From: Bacillota bacterium
Lineage (GTDB): Bacteria > Bacillota > Bacilli > Lactobacillales > Enterococcaceae
Length of the DNA: 5,495 bases
Direction: 5' to 3'
Assembly: GCA_023389005.1 (NCBI GenBank)
Contig: JAEWFE010000299.1
Coordinates: 1 to 5,495 of the forward strand
Shown here: positions 1 to 5,495 of the stretch, in pieces
How positions within the stretch are numbered: the stretch's first letter is position 1
Layout: each line of letters opens with the position of its first letter
Notes under the pieces: model-generated
Databases searched by the model: none
What the model saw: the letters and a program-made list of their open reading frames with translations, nothing else
Told to the model about the DNA's origin: nothing
Position numbers and translations under genes: made by a program

Positions 1-239
1 TACGGGCGATGGATCATCCAAGTAATGAGAAAATTCAAAAGTTTGTTCACCAGCTCATCGAATCTCGTATTCTAGATGGTCAGTTGAACGAATCAGGAAT
101 TACCTTAAACGAATTAGCGATTGTTGAAAAATCAATTGTCAATGGTTTATGCAGCACGTTCCACTCAAGAATTAAATATCCAAAAATGGAATCCGAAGCA
201 AAAAGTATGAAAGAAGAACAAGAAAGAAGAGGAAACTGA
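1..239 (+). CDS. pgpH: PgpH (YqfF) family cyclic-di-AMP phosphodiesterase, C-terminal end only
   Basis: This is the 3' end of a gene that begins before the window. The frame is open from the first base, and the readable residues begin RAMDHPSNEKI, so the ATG at 9 is internal rather than a start. The phrases NEKI, LDGQLNESGITLNEL and HSRIKYP match, from memory, the tail of the 7TM-HD membrane proteins (PgpH/YqfF) that hydrolyse the second messenger c-di-AMP. The transmembrane and catalytic HD regions lie upstream and cannot be checked. The end is a Lys/Glu-rich tail of about 20 residues. The stop TGA overlaps the ybeY start by one base (TGATG). A gene of this family directly before ybeY is the usual arrangement in Bacilli, which supports the call. 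About 79 residues are visible. Confidence 0.85.
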   Translation, partial: RAMDHPSNEKIQKFVHQLIESRILDGQLNESGITLNELAIVEKSIVNGLCSTFHSRIKYPKMESEAKSMKEEQERRGN

Positions 240-718
240 TGGAGATTACCTTTATTGACGAACAAAAATTATTATCTGAAGAAAAAATCAATGAAATTGC
301 TGAATTGTTGGATTTTGCAGGTGATTATTTGAAATTAAAGCCTGATACTGAAATGTCGGTAACCTTCATGAATAATGCGGAAATCAGAGAAATTAATCGA
401 GATTACCGCAATAAAGACCAAGCAACAGATGTCATTAGTTTTGCTTTGGAAGATGAAGGAGAAGGCGAATTAGCAGTCATTTTTGATGAAGACGAGGACT
501 TTGATTTACCCCGTAATTTAGGTGATATTATGATTTCAGTTGAACGAGCAAAAGAACAAGCCCAAGAATATGGTCATAGTTTCGATCGTGAATTAGGCTT
601 TTTAGCAGTACATGGTTTTTTACATCTCAATGGTTATGATCATATGACCCCCGAAGATGAGAAAGAGATGTTTACTTTACAAGAGGATATTTTAACTGCC
701 TATGGACTTAAAAGATAG
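239..718 (+). CDS. ybeY: Endoribonuclease YbeY, rRNA maturation factor
   Basis: A complete 159-residue protein of normal family length. YbeY is a zinc-dependent single-strand endoribonuclease needed for 16S rRNA 3'-end maturation and 70S ribosome quality control; it acts in the cytoplasm. The metal site is intact: HGFLHLNGYDH at residues 125-135 supplies His125, His129 and His135. The conserved upstream block YRNKDQATDVISF (56-68) and LGDIMIS (94-100) are also present. An acidic stretch at about 71-89 (EDEGEGE, DEDEDFD) lies between these blocks, in a region that is variable in the family. The ATG overlaps the pgpH stop, and an AGAGG ribosome binding site ends 6 bases upstream, so the start is secure. 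The 3' end overlaps dgkA by 17 bases, which suggests coupled translation with ribosome- and envelope-related neighbours. Confidence 0.97.
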   Translation: MEITFIDEQKLLSEEKINEIAELLDFAGDYLKLKPDTEMSVTFMNNAEIREINRDYRNKDQATDVISFALEDEGEGELAVIFDEDEDFDLPRNLGDIMISVERAKEQAQEYGHSFDRELGFLAVHGFLHLNGYDHMTPEDEKEMFTLQEDILTAYGLKR

Positions 719-1112
719 AAAACCCAATGAAAAAAATATTTCAAAGAATAAGCATTTCATCTATTCATTAGACTTTGCGATTACTGGTTTAAAAACAGCC
801 TTCAAAGATGAGCGTAATTTTCGTTTTCATTGTTTTGCTTTGGTTGTGGTTTGTGTATTAGGAATCGTGATGCGTTTAAGTATTATTGAATGGATCTGGA
901 TTTTGTTAAGTGCAACTTTGGTGATTGTAATGGAGTTAGTGAATACCTCCTTAGAAAATTTAGTAGATATGATTACCAATTATCATTTCCATCCATTAGG
1001 TAAAAAGGTCAAGGATATGGGAGCAGGATTGGTATTAGTCCAATCAATTTTCGCCTTGATTGTAGGTCTATTGATTTTTGTGCCAAAATTTTACGAATGG
1101 ATTGTTAAATAG
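702..1112 (+). CDS. dgkA: DgkA family undecaprenol/diacylglycerol kinase, integral membrane protein
   Basis: A complete 136-residue small membrane kinase. In Gram-positive bacteria this family mainly phosphorylates undecaprenol and so recycles the lipid carrier for cell-wall synthesis; its E. coli relative phosphorylates diacylglycerol. Visible family features are FKDERNFRFH (34-43, with the conserved Glu37), the signature MELVNTSLENLVD (77-89, with Glu78, Asn81, Glu85 and Asp89), and HPLGKKVKDMGAG (97-109). Three hydrophobic segments, at about 44-57, 61-80 and 109-128, fit the three-helix topology. The start lies inside ybeY. The nearest purine-rich site, AAGAGGA at 681-687, is about 14 bases from the ATG, which is long, and there is no better in-frame start, so translation probably depends on coupling to ybeY. 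Substrate preference cannot be decided from sequence alone. Confidence 0.93.
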   Translation: MDLKDRKPNEKNISKNKHFIYSLDFAITGLKTAFKDERNFRFHCFALVVVCVLGIVMRLSIIEWIWILLSATLVIVMELVNTSLENLVDMITNYHFHPLGKKVKDMGAGLVLVQSIFALIVGLLIFVPKFYEWIVK

Positions 1113-1113
1113 T

Positions 1114-1123
1114 AGAGAGGAAG
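1114..1123 (+). promoter_or_regulatory. Ribosome binding site that sets the era start
   Basis: The stretch AGAGAGGAAG contains GAGG (1117-1120) with 8 bases to the ATG at 1129. This decides in favour of ATG 1129 over the in-frame TTG at 1078, which would add 17 residues unlike Era and overlap dgkA. Confidence 0.85.
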
Positions 1124-1128
1124 TTATT

Positions 1129-2028
1129 ATGTCAATCGAAAAATCTGGTTTTGTGGCAATTGTTGGACGTCCTAATGTAGGAAAATCTACGCTCTTAAAT
1201 CGTATCGTAGGTCAAAAAATTGCGATTATGAGTGATAAAGCCCAAACAACAAGAAATAAAATTCAAGGAGTGTATACCACCGATAAAACCCAAATCGTTT
1301 TTATTGATACTCCTGGGATTCATAAACCAAAACATCGCTTGGGTGACTATATGGTCGAAGCTGCTTATAGTGCTTTACATGAAGTGGAAGTAGTCCTATT
1401 TATGGTAGCCGCGGATCAAAAACGTGGAAAAGGCGATGATATGATTATTGAACGCCTAAAGAAATTAAATGTACCGGTCTACTTGGTGATTAATAAAATT
1501 GATAAAATTCATCCAAATGATTTATTAGAACAAATAGATGATTTTAAGTCACAAATGGATTTTGCGCAAATCATTCCAATTTCAGCTACTCAAGGGAATA
1601 ATTTTGAGACTTTAATGAAAGAATTAGAAGCAAATATGCCAGCGGGTCCGCAATATTTCCCAGAAGATCAAATCACGGACCATCCAGAGTACTTTGTCGT
1701 TTCTGAATTGATCCGTGAAAAAATCTTGCAGCTTACTCGCGATGAAGTGCCGCATTCTGTGGCTGTAGTCATTGACTCAATGAAGCGTAAACCAGATGAA
1801 AAAGTCCAAATTCAAGCTACAATCATCATCGAGCGAGATAGTCAAAAAGGGATTATCATTGGTAAAGGTGGCGCGATGTTGAAAAAAATTGGGACACAAG
1901 CCCGGAAAGATATCGAGAAATTACTTGGGGATAAAGTCTTTTTGGAACTATGGGTAAAAGTGCAAAAAGATTGGCGTGATAAGCAAGTCTATTTAACGGA
2001 TTTCGGATACCGTAAAGAAGATTATTAA
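1129..2028 (+). CDS. era: GTPase Era, 30S ribosome assembly factor
   Basis: A complete 299-residue protein of standard Era length. Era binds the 3' end of 16S rRNA and, through GTP hydrolysis, takes part in maturation of the small ribosomal subunit; it is cytoplasmic and partly membrane-associated. All GTPase motifs are seen: P-loop GRPNVGKS (13-20), switch region AQTTRNKIQG (38-47, with the conserved Thr-Thr), DTPG (60-63), NKID (122-125) and SAT (152-154). The C-terminal KH RNA-binding domain has GIIIGKGG (241-248), followed by the conserved block FLELWVKVQKDWRD (271-284). The start at ATG 1129 follows a good ribosome binding site, and the gap after dgkA is 16 bases. YbeY and Era act on the same 16S 3' region, which fits their shared operon. 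Many Bacilli carry cdd between dgkA and era, but it is absent here. Confidence 0.98.
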   Translation: MSIEKSGFVAIVGRPNVGKSTLLNRIVGQKIAIMSDKAQTTRNKIQGVYTTDKTQIVFIDTPGIHKPKHRLGDYMVEAAYSALHEVEVVLFMVAADQKRGKGDDMIIERLKKLNVPVYLVINKIDKIHPNDLLEQIDDFKSQMDFAQIIPISATQGNNFETLMKELEANMPAGPQYFPEDQITDHPEYFVVSELIREKILQLTRDEVPHSVAVVIDSMKRKPDEKVQIQATIIIERDSQKGIIIGKGGAMLKKIGTQARKDIEKLLGDKVFLELWVKVQKDWRDKQVYLTDFGYRKEDY

Positions 2029-2040
2029 GAAGGTGAAAAT

Positions 2041-2838
2041 ATGGCCTTAGCGGAATCAAAAGGACTGATTCTTTTTACCAAAAATCATCGAGAAAATGAT
2101 ATGCTAGTGAAGATTTTTACTGAGTCAGCTGGAAAGCAAATGTTTTACGCTAAGGGCATCCAACGAAAAAATCAACCATTAAAGGCAGCTGTACAGCCCT
2201 TTACACAGGCAGTTTATATTGGAACCTTTAATAGCGAAAATCTATCATTCTTAAATGGCGCCAAAGAGATCCATCCTTTTTTGAATATTCAACAAGATAT
2301 TTTCTTAGCAGGCTATGCGACGTATTTATTAAATTTAGCCGATGCAGCCATTGAAGACCGTGTGTACGACCCGAATCTTTACCATTTTTTAGCACAGTCG
2401 CTATTGTTTATCGATCAAGGCTATGATGCCGAAATTATTACAAATATCTTTGAAATCCAAGTATTACAACGTTTTGGAGTACTATTTGATTGGCAACATT
2501 GTGCGATTTGTGGAGAAACTAATGGAAAGTACGTTTATTCGAGCAAGTACCATGGCCTCTTATGCGAAAAACATCAACATTTGGATGCGCGTCATTATCC
2601 AGCTGATTATAAGATGATGCAATTAGTTCGCATCTTTTCTCAAATTCGTTACGAGCAAATCAATCAACTGGATTTAAAGTCTGAAACAAAACAACGATTA
2701 CGCCATTTTATTGATTTTTTATATGATGAATATGTAGGCATCCATCTGAAAAGTAAAAAATTTATTGATCAAATGAAAAATTGGCAAGATATTTTAATCA
2801 AACCAGAAACGAACTCAGCAACAGAGTCAAATGAATGA
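2041..2838 (+). CDS. recO: DNA repair protein RecO
   Basis: A complete 265-residue protein of normal length. RecO works with RecR (and RecF) to load RecA onto SSB-coated single-stranded DNA during recombinational repair. The N-terminal OB-fold region (about 1-80) begins with the typical SKGLILFTKNHRENDMLVKIFT phrase, split here at residues 6-27, and includes FYAKGIQRK (35-43). The helical C-terminal part contains a zinc-finger-like CAIC (154-157) with Cys175 and His178 in LLCEKH. A GAAGGTG ribosome binding site (2029-2035) precedes the ATG, 12 bases after era. The last eight or so codons (NSATESNE) double as the left arm of the operon's terminator, so the C-terminal tail may be shaped by RNA structure rather than protein function. 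The usual downstream neighbours glyQ and glyS are not present. Confidence 0.96.
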   Translation: MALAESKGLILFTKNHRENDMLVKIFTESAGKQMFYAKGIQRKNQPLKAAVQPFTQAVYIGTFNSENLSFLNGAKEIHPFLNIQQDIFLAGYATYLLNLADAAIEDRVYDPNLYHFLAQSLLFIDQGYDAEIITNIFEIQVLQRFGVLFDWQHCAICGETNGKYVYSSKYHGLLCEKHQHLDARHYPADYKMMQLVRIFSQIRYEQINQLDLKSETKQRLRHFIDFLYDEYVGIHLKSKKFIDQMKNWQDILIKPETNSATESNE

Positions 2839-2862
2839 CGACTTTGTTGCTGAGTTTTTTTT
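2812..2862 (+). terminator. Rho-independent terminator overlapping the recO 3' end
   Basis: The left arm AACTCAGCAACA (2812-2823) is perfectly complementary to TGTTGCTGAGTT (2845-2856). The pairing extends inward through one G-U pair (2824/2844) and AGTC with GACT (2825-2828/2840-2843), giving a 17-pair stem with an 11-base loop (2829-2839). A run of eight T's at 2855-2862 follows, overlapping the base of the stem. The recO stop codon TGA (2836-2838) lies in the loop. There is no matching A-tract on the left side, so it should act only on plus-strand transcription. It separates the housekeeping operon from the histidine genes. Confidence 0.93.
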
Positions 2863-2876
2863 AGATTTTCAATATA

Positions 2877-2889
2877 AATGAAAATCATT
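2877..2889. repeat. Small inverted repeat next to the his promoter -35 box
   Basis: AATGA (2877-2881), a three-base AAA spacer, then TCATT (2885-2889). A further inverted copy of the half-site, TCATTT, occurs at 2900-2905, pairing with AAATGA at 2876-2881. The element abuts and slightly overlaps the predicted -35 box, a place where an operator could sit. In DNA this A/T-rich, short repeats also arise by chance, so an operator role is only a possibility. Confidence 0.3.
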
Positions 2890-2916
2890 GACTATTTATT
2901 CATTTAAGTTTAATAT
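2888..2916 (+). promoter_or_regulatory. Predicted sigma-A promoter of the his operon
   Basis: The -35 box TTGACT (2888-2893) matches five of six consensus bases. After a 17-base spacer comes the -10 box TAATAT (2911-2916), also five of six. The flanks are strongly A/T-rich. Transcription should start near 2923, leaving a leader of about 40 bases before the ATG at 2965. It lies immediately after the recO terminator, so it is the natural promoter for hisZG-hisD. The assignment rests on sequence match alone. Confidence 0.75.
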
Positions 2917-2928
2917 TATTTTAATAAT
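2915..2928. repeat. Palindrome over the -10 box and predicted transcription start
   Basis: ATTATT (2915-2920), TT, AATAAT (2923-2928): a perfect 6-base inverted repeat with a 2-base spacer. It overlaps the end of the -10 box and the expected start site, where a bound repressor would block RNA polymerase. The all-A/T composition makes chance occurrence likely, so this is a candidate operator only. Confidence 0.3.
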
Positions 2929-2952
2929 CATATTCAAATTTTAATGAAAGAT

Positions 2953-2957
2953 AGGAG
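2953..2957 (+). promoter_or_regulatory. Ribosome binding site that sets the hisZG start
   Basis: AGGAG lies 7 bases before the ATG at 2965. The earlier in-frame ATG at 2944 has only A/T-rich sequence upstream and no such site, so 2965 is the preferred start. Confidence 0.85.
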
Positions 2958-2964
2958 TGAAAGG

Positions 2965-4503
2965 ATGGAAGAGTATGTTGATTTTTTATCAATGGAAGAA
3001 CAAAAATCTATTCAATTAAAGGCGCTTTTTAGTCGACATCATTTCCAGAATTATCGTTTGAGTGCCTTTGAAAGTTATGATTTATATGCTAAAAGTCGTG
3101 AGTTTGCAACCCCTCAATCGGTGATTACCTTTGTAGGTGCTAAAGGTCAAGTAATGGCGCTAAAACCAGATATCACTCTTTCTATCATAAAGAATACTGG
3201 AAGTACAGAAGAGAAAAAAGTGTTTTACGATGAAGATGTTTATCGCCATGATTTTCATAATGAAGAATATTTGCGCATTCATCAATTAGGTATCGAACAT
3301 ATAGGTCGTTTAACACACACAGATGAACGAGAAATTCTTGAATTGGCTTTGGAAAGTTTAAATATTTTAGGGACCAACCGGCTACATTTATCTCATCAAG
3401 CATTGGTCAATGAGTTATTGTCATGGTTTGATGAAGAAAAAAGAGCTGTGGTCATTCAAGCACTAAATCAAAAATCAGTTCATGAACTTGAAACCTATCG
3501 ATGCGTGGATCAATTATCTGATAAACGTTGGCAATTATTAAAAGACTTATTATTTGCAACAACTGCTGACTATGACAAAATGCATCAACTTTTCCAAACC
3601 GCTGCTAGTCAAAATGCATTGGCGAAATTACATGAATACATATTTTATTTTGATTCAAATGCTTGCTTTGTCGATTTATCTATTGCAAGCTTAGAACCTT
3701 ATTATAGTGGATTGATGTTTACAGGATATTTAAAAGATGTTGCCAAACCAGTTCTTTTAGGGGGACAATATGACCAATTATTAAAAAATCAAGGGATGAA
3801 CCAATCAGGCATGGGATTTGCTATCTATTTAGATGAAGCCTTTTTATCTGAACGCCAGACAGCAAGTTTACCAATTGAAAATGAATATCTTAAAATAGCA
3901 CTACCCAAAGGACGAATGGCCCAAAAAGTGATTGAAATATTTGAAAAATCAGATTTATGTGCAAAAGATACTTTGAAAGATAATCGTCAACTCATTTTTA
4001 CGGATGAAGAACACAAATTACAATTTTATTTAGTGAAACCTAGTGATGTGGCCATTTATGTGGAGCATGGTGTGGCTGATATCGGGGTTGTAGGCAAAGA
4101 TGTATTGATGGAAAGTCAACCGGATGTACTAGAGCTACTAGATTTAAATTTTGGGAAATGTGTGTTAGCAATCGCTGGTTTTAAAGATTTTCAACAAGAT
4201 TTTAATCGACCATTAAAAGTTGCTACTAAGTATGCGAATCAAACACGCGATTACTTTGCTTCAATTGGGCAGGCTGTAGAACTAATTGCCTTGCACGGGT
4301 CAATTGAAGTTGCACCATTACTCGGATTGAGTGATGTGATTGTAGATATTGTAGAGACAGGTCGTACTTTAAAAGAAAATCATTTAGAAGTATTAAAGGT
4401 CATTGCTCACTCATCAGCTAGACTCGTTGCTAATCAAGCAGCTTATCGTTTCAAACAGGTACAAATGAATGAAGTTATCAAAAAGGTGGCACAACAACTA
4501 TGA
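2965..4503 (+). CDS. hisZG: Fused HisZ-HisG: ATP phosphoribosyltransferase regulatory and catalytic subunits in one chain
   Basis: A 512-residue protein joining two normally separate subunits of ATP phosphoribosyltransferase, which condenses ATP and PRPP in the first step of histidine synthesis. Residues 1 to about 294 are HisZ, a paralogue of the histidyl-tRNA synthetase core: LKPDITLSI (66-74), YDEDVYRH (88-95), QLGIEHIG (107-114), YYSGLMF (246-252), GGQYDQLL (266-273) and GMGFAI (282-287). A linker of about 13 residues (295-307) leads to short-form HisG (308-512), starting YLKIALPKGR. The complete HisG family signature lies at 448-469, with PRPP-loop ETGRTL at its end. There is no C-terminal ACT-like domain, as expected for the HisZ-dependent form. 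No stop codon, and no in-frame ATG before the conserved GRM motif, occurs at the junction, so HisG with its full N-terminus is not likely made separately. The start at 2965 follows AGGAG; an upstream ATG at 2944 would add seven residues. hisD overlaps the end by four bases. Confidence 0.92.
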   Translation: MEEYVDFLSMEEQKSIQLKALFSRHHFQNYRLSAFESYDLYAKSREFATPQSVITFVGAKGQVMALKPDITLSIIKNTGSTEEKKVFYDEDVYRHDFHNEEYLRIHQLGIEHIGRLTHTDEREILELALESLNILGTNRLHLSHQALVNELLSWFDEEKRAVVIQALNQKSVHELETYRCVDQLSDKRWQLLKDLLFATTADYDKMHQLFQTAASQNALAKLHEYIFYFDSNACFVDLSIASLEPYYSGLMFTGYLKDVAKPVLLGGQYDQLLKNQGMNQSGMGFAIYLDEAFLSERQTASLPIENEYLKIALPKGRMAQKVIEIFEKSDLCAKDTLKDNRQLIFTDEEHKLQFYLVKPSDVAIYVEHGVADIGVVGKDVLMESQPDVLELLDLNFGKCVLAIAGFKDFQQDFNRPLKVATKYANQTRDYFASIGQAVELIALHGSIEVAPLLGLSDVIVDIVETGRTLKENHLEVLKVIAHSSARLVANQAAYRFKQVQMNEVIKKVAQQL

Positions 4504-5495
4504 TGAAAGAATATACAACAAAGAAAGATGATTTATCACAAATTTTATCACGAAAATACGGCGAAAGTTTAGACGTCACGCAAAGTGTACTTGAGATTAT
4601 TCAAAATGTGCAAGCTAGAAAAGATGAGGCGCTTTTTGAATATACAGCTAAATTTGATCAAGCCCATTTAAAGCATTTAAAAGTCAGTCAAGAAGAGTTA
4701 TCGGCAGCTTATCAAGAGGTTTCCGATGAGTTATTGTCTGTCATGAAGTTAGCATGGCAACGTATTTTAGACTTCCATCGAAAGCAAAAACGGGAAGGCT
4801 TTGTTTCCACGAAAAATGGAGAAATCATGGGGCAACGTATATTACCATTAGCCAAAGTCGGTGTTTATGTTCCAGGGGGGACTGCTAGTTATCCAAGTAC
4901 CGTTTTAATGGATGTGGCACCGGCAAAAGTGGCTGGTGTAAAAGAAATTGTCTTAATTACGCCACCGAATAAAGAGGGCAAGGTGAATCCAGCAGTCTTA
5001 GTTGCGGCTGATATAGCAGGTGTCAATCAAATTTTTAAAGTGGGTGGTGCTCATGGGGTAGCGGCATTAGCTTACGGAACGCAGACTATTCCACGGGTAG
5101 ACAAAATTGTTGGTCCCGGAAATATTTATGTGGCAACAGCTAAACGTTTAGTATACGGTCAAGTAGATATCGACATGATTGCCGGTCCTAGTGATGTCTT
5201 AATTATTGCCAATCAAAGTGCAAATCCTAAATGGCTAGCCGCTGATTTATTAGCCCAAGCTGAGCATGATGCCTTAGCGCAAGCCGTGTTGATAACGGAT
5301 GATGAAAAATTACTTCAGCAGGTCAAACAAGAAGTGATTCAACAATTAGAAAAATTACCTCGAAAAGAAATTGCGCAAAAATCATTGGAAAATAATGGCA
5401 AATTAATCCTTGTCCAAGATTTACAAGAGGCTTGTCAAATTGCCAATAAAATCGCACCGGAACATCTAGAAATTGCAGTGGATCAACCGTTTGAT
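4500..5495 (+). CDS. hisD: Histidinol dehydrogenase HisD, 3' end beyond the window
   Basis: The first 332 residues of a protein whose family is about 425-435 long, so roughly 100 are missing. HisD is a zinc- and NAD-dependent enzyme that oxidises L-histidinol to L-histidine in two steps. Visible family blocks are GVYVPGGTASYPSTV (121-135), GVAALAYGT (186-194), VGPGN (204-208), IAGPSDVLIIA (227-237), DLLAQAEHD (249-257, with the zinc ligands Gln253 and His256) and the catalytic pair Glu321-His322 in APEHLE. Two adjacent ATGs (4500 and 4503) can start the gene; 4500 gives an ATGA overlap with hisZG and better spacing from the weak AAGGTGG site at 4483-4489, so coupled translation is likely. One oddity is GGAHG at 182-186, where the family usually reads GGAQA. 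More his genes presumably follow. Confidence 0.96.
   Translation, partial: MMKEYTTKKDDLSQILSRKYGESLDVTQSVLEIIQNVQARKDEALFEYTAKFDQAHLKHLKVSQEELSAAYQEVSDELLSVMKLAWQRILDFHRKQKREGFVSTKNGEIMGQRILPLAKVGVYVPGGTASYPSTVLMDVAPAKVAGVKEIVLITPPNKEGKVNPAVLVAADIAGVNQIFKVGGAHGVAALAYGTQTIPRVDKIVGPGNIYVATAKRLVYGQVDIDMIAGPSDVLIIANQSANPKWLAADLLAQAEHDALAQAVLITDDEKLLQQVKQEVIQQLEKLPRKEIAQKSLENNGKLILVQDLQEACQIANKIAPEHLEIAVDQPFD

Noticed and set aside
80..265. Minus-strand open frame of 61 codons
   Set aside because: It lies opposite the pgpH tail and ybeY start, has no family motifs, and both plus-strand genes are well supported.
1078..1128. TTG-initiated 17-residue N-terminal extension of Era
   Set aside because: It overlaps the dgkA end, does not resemble Era, and ATG 1129 has a well-placed ribosome binding site.
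1856..2059. Minus-strand open frame of 67 codons over the era/recO junction
   Set aside because: It is a shadow of the Era KH domain with no ribosome binding site or recognisable motif.
2423..2617. Plus-strand open frame of 64 codons inside recO
   Set aside because: It is out of frame with recO, which has intact zinc-finger residues over the same DNA.
2944..2964. Upstream ATG giving a seven-residue longer HisZ
   Set aside because: No ribosome binding site precedes it, whereas AGGAG is ideally placed for ATG 2965.
2863..2964. T-box or other riboswitch before the his genes
   Set aside because: The space after the recO terminator is only about 100 bases, and no T-box core or second terminator hairpin is visible.
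3185..3403. Minus-strand open frame of 72 codons
   Set aside because: It lies opposite conserved HisZ motifs and has no features of its own.
2965..3846. Histidyl-tRNA synthetase rather than HisZ
   Set aside because: The domain is short, lacks the anticodon-binding domain and the catalytic Arg motif, and is joined to short HisG.
3881..3898. Separate hisG start at the ATG at 3881
   Set aside because: It is in a different frame and reaches a stop after five codons.
1..5495. Insertion sequences, CRISPR arrays, tRNA or rRNA genes, phage genes
   Set aside because: No long direct or terminal repeats, regularly spaced repeats, transposase motifs or structural RNA signatures were seen by reading; apart from short intergenic spaces, the window is filled by seven plus-strand genes.

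Overview
The window comes from a low-GC Gram-positive genome, most likely a lactic acid bacterium of the Enterococcaceae/Carnobacteriaceae type. The basis is A/T-rich DNA and codon use, GGAGG-type ribosome binding sites, the gene order pgpH-ybeY-dgkA-era-recO typical of Bacilli, and an Era protein that reads like enterococcal Era. Genus assignment is inference, since no database search was possible. All convincing genes lie on the plus strand.

Positions 1-2838 hold a tightly packed housekeeping operon. It contains the 3' end of pgpH (c-di-AMP phosphodiesterase), ybeY (rRNA maturation), dgkA (undecaprenol/diacylglycerol kinase), era (GTPase for 30S assembly) and recO (recombinational repair). 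Junctions are a 1-base overlap, a 17-base overlap, a 16-base gap and a 12-base gap. The operon ends at a strong intrinsic terminator whose stem begins inside the last codons of recO, with the recO stop codon in the loop.

Positions 2863-2964 are a short, very A/T-rich control region with a near-consensus promoter (TTGACT, 17 bases, TAATAT) and two small inverted repeats. The predicted leader is only about 40 bases, too short for a T-box or attenuator.

Positions 2965-5495 hold the start of a histidine biosynthesis operon. Its first gene is unusual: one uninterrupted reading frame encodes a HisZ-like regulatory subunit joined to a complete short-form HisG catalytic subunit. These are normally two separate proteins that assemble into an ATP phosphoribosyltransferase complex. 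hisD (histidinol dehydrogenase) follows by ATGA overlap and runs off the window. The HisZ-HisG fusion catalyses and probably feedback-controls the first step of the pathway, while HisD catalyses the last two oxidations. The fusion and its placement directly behind recO are the main points of interest.
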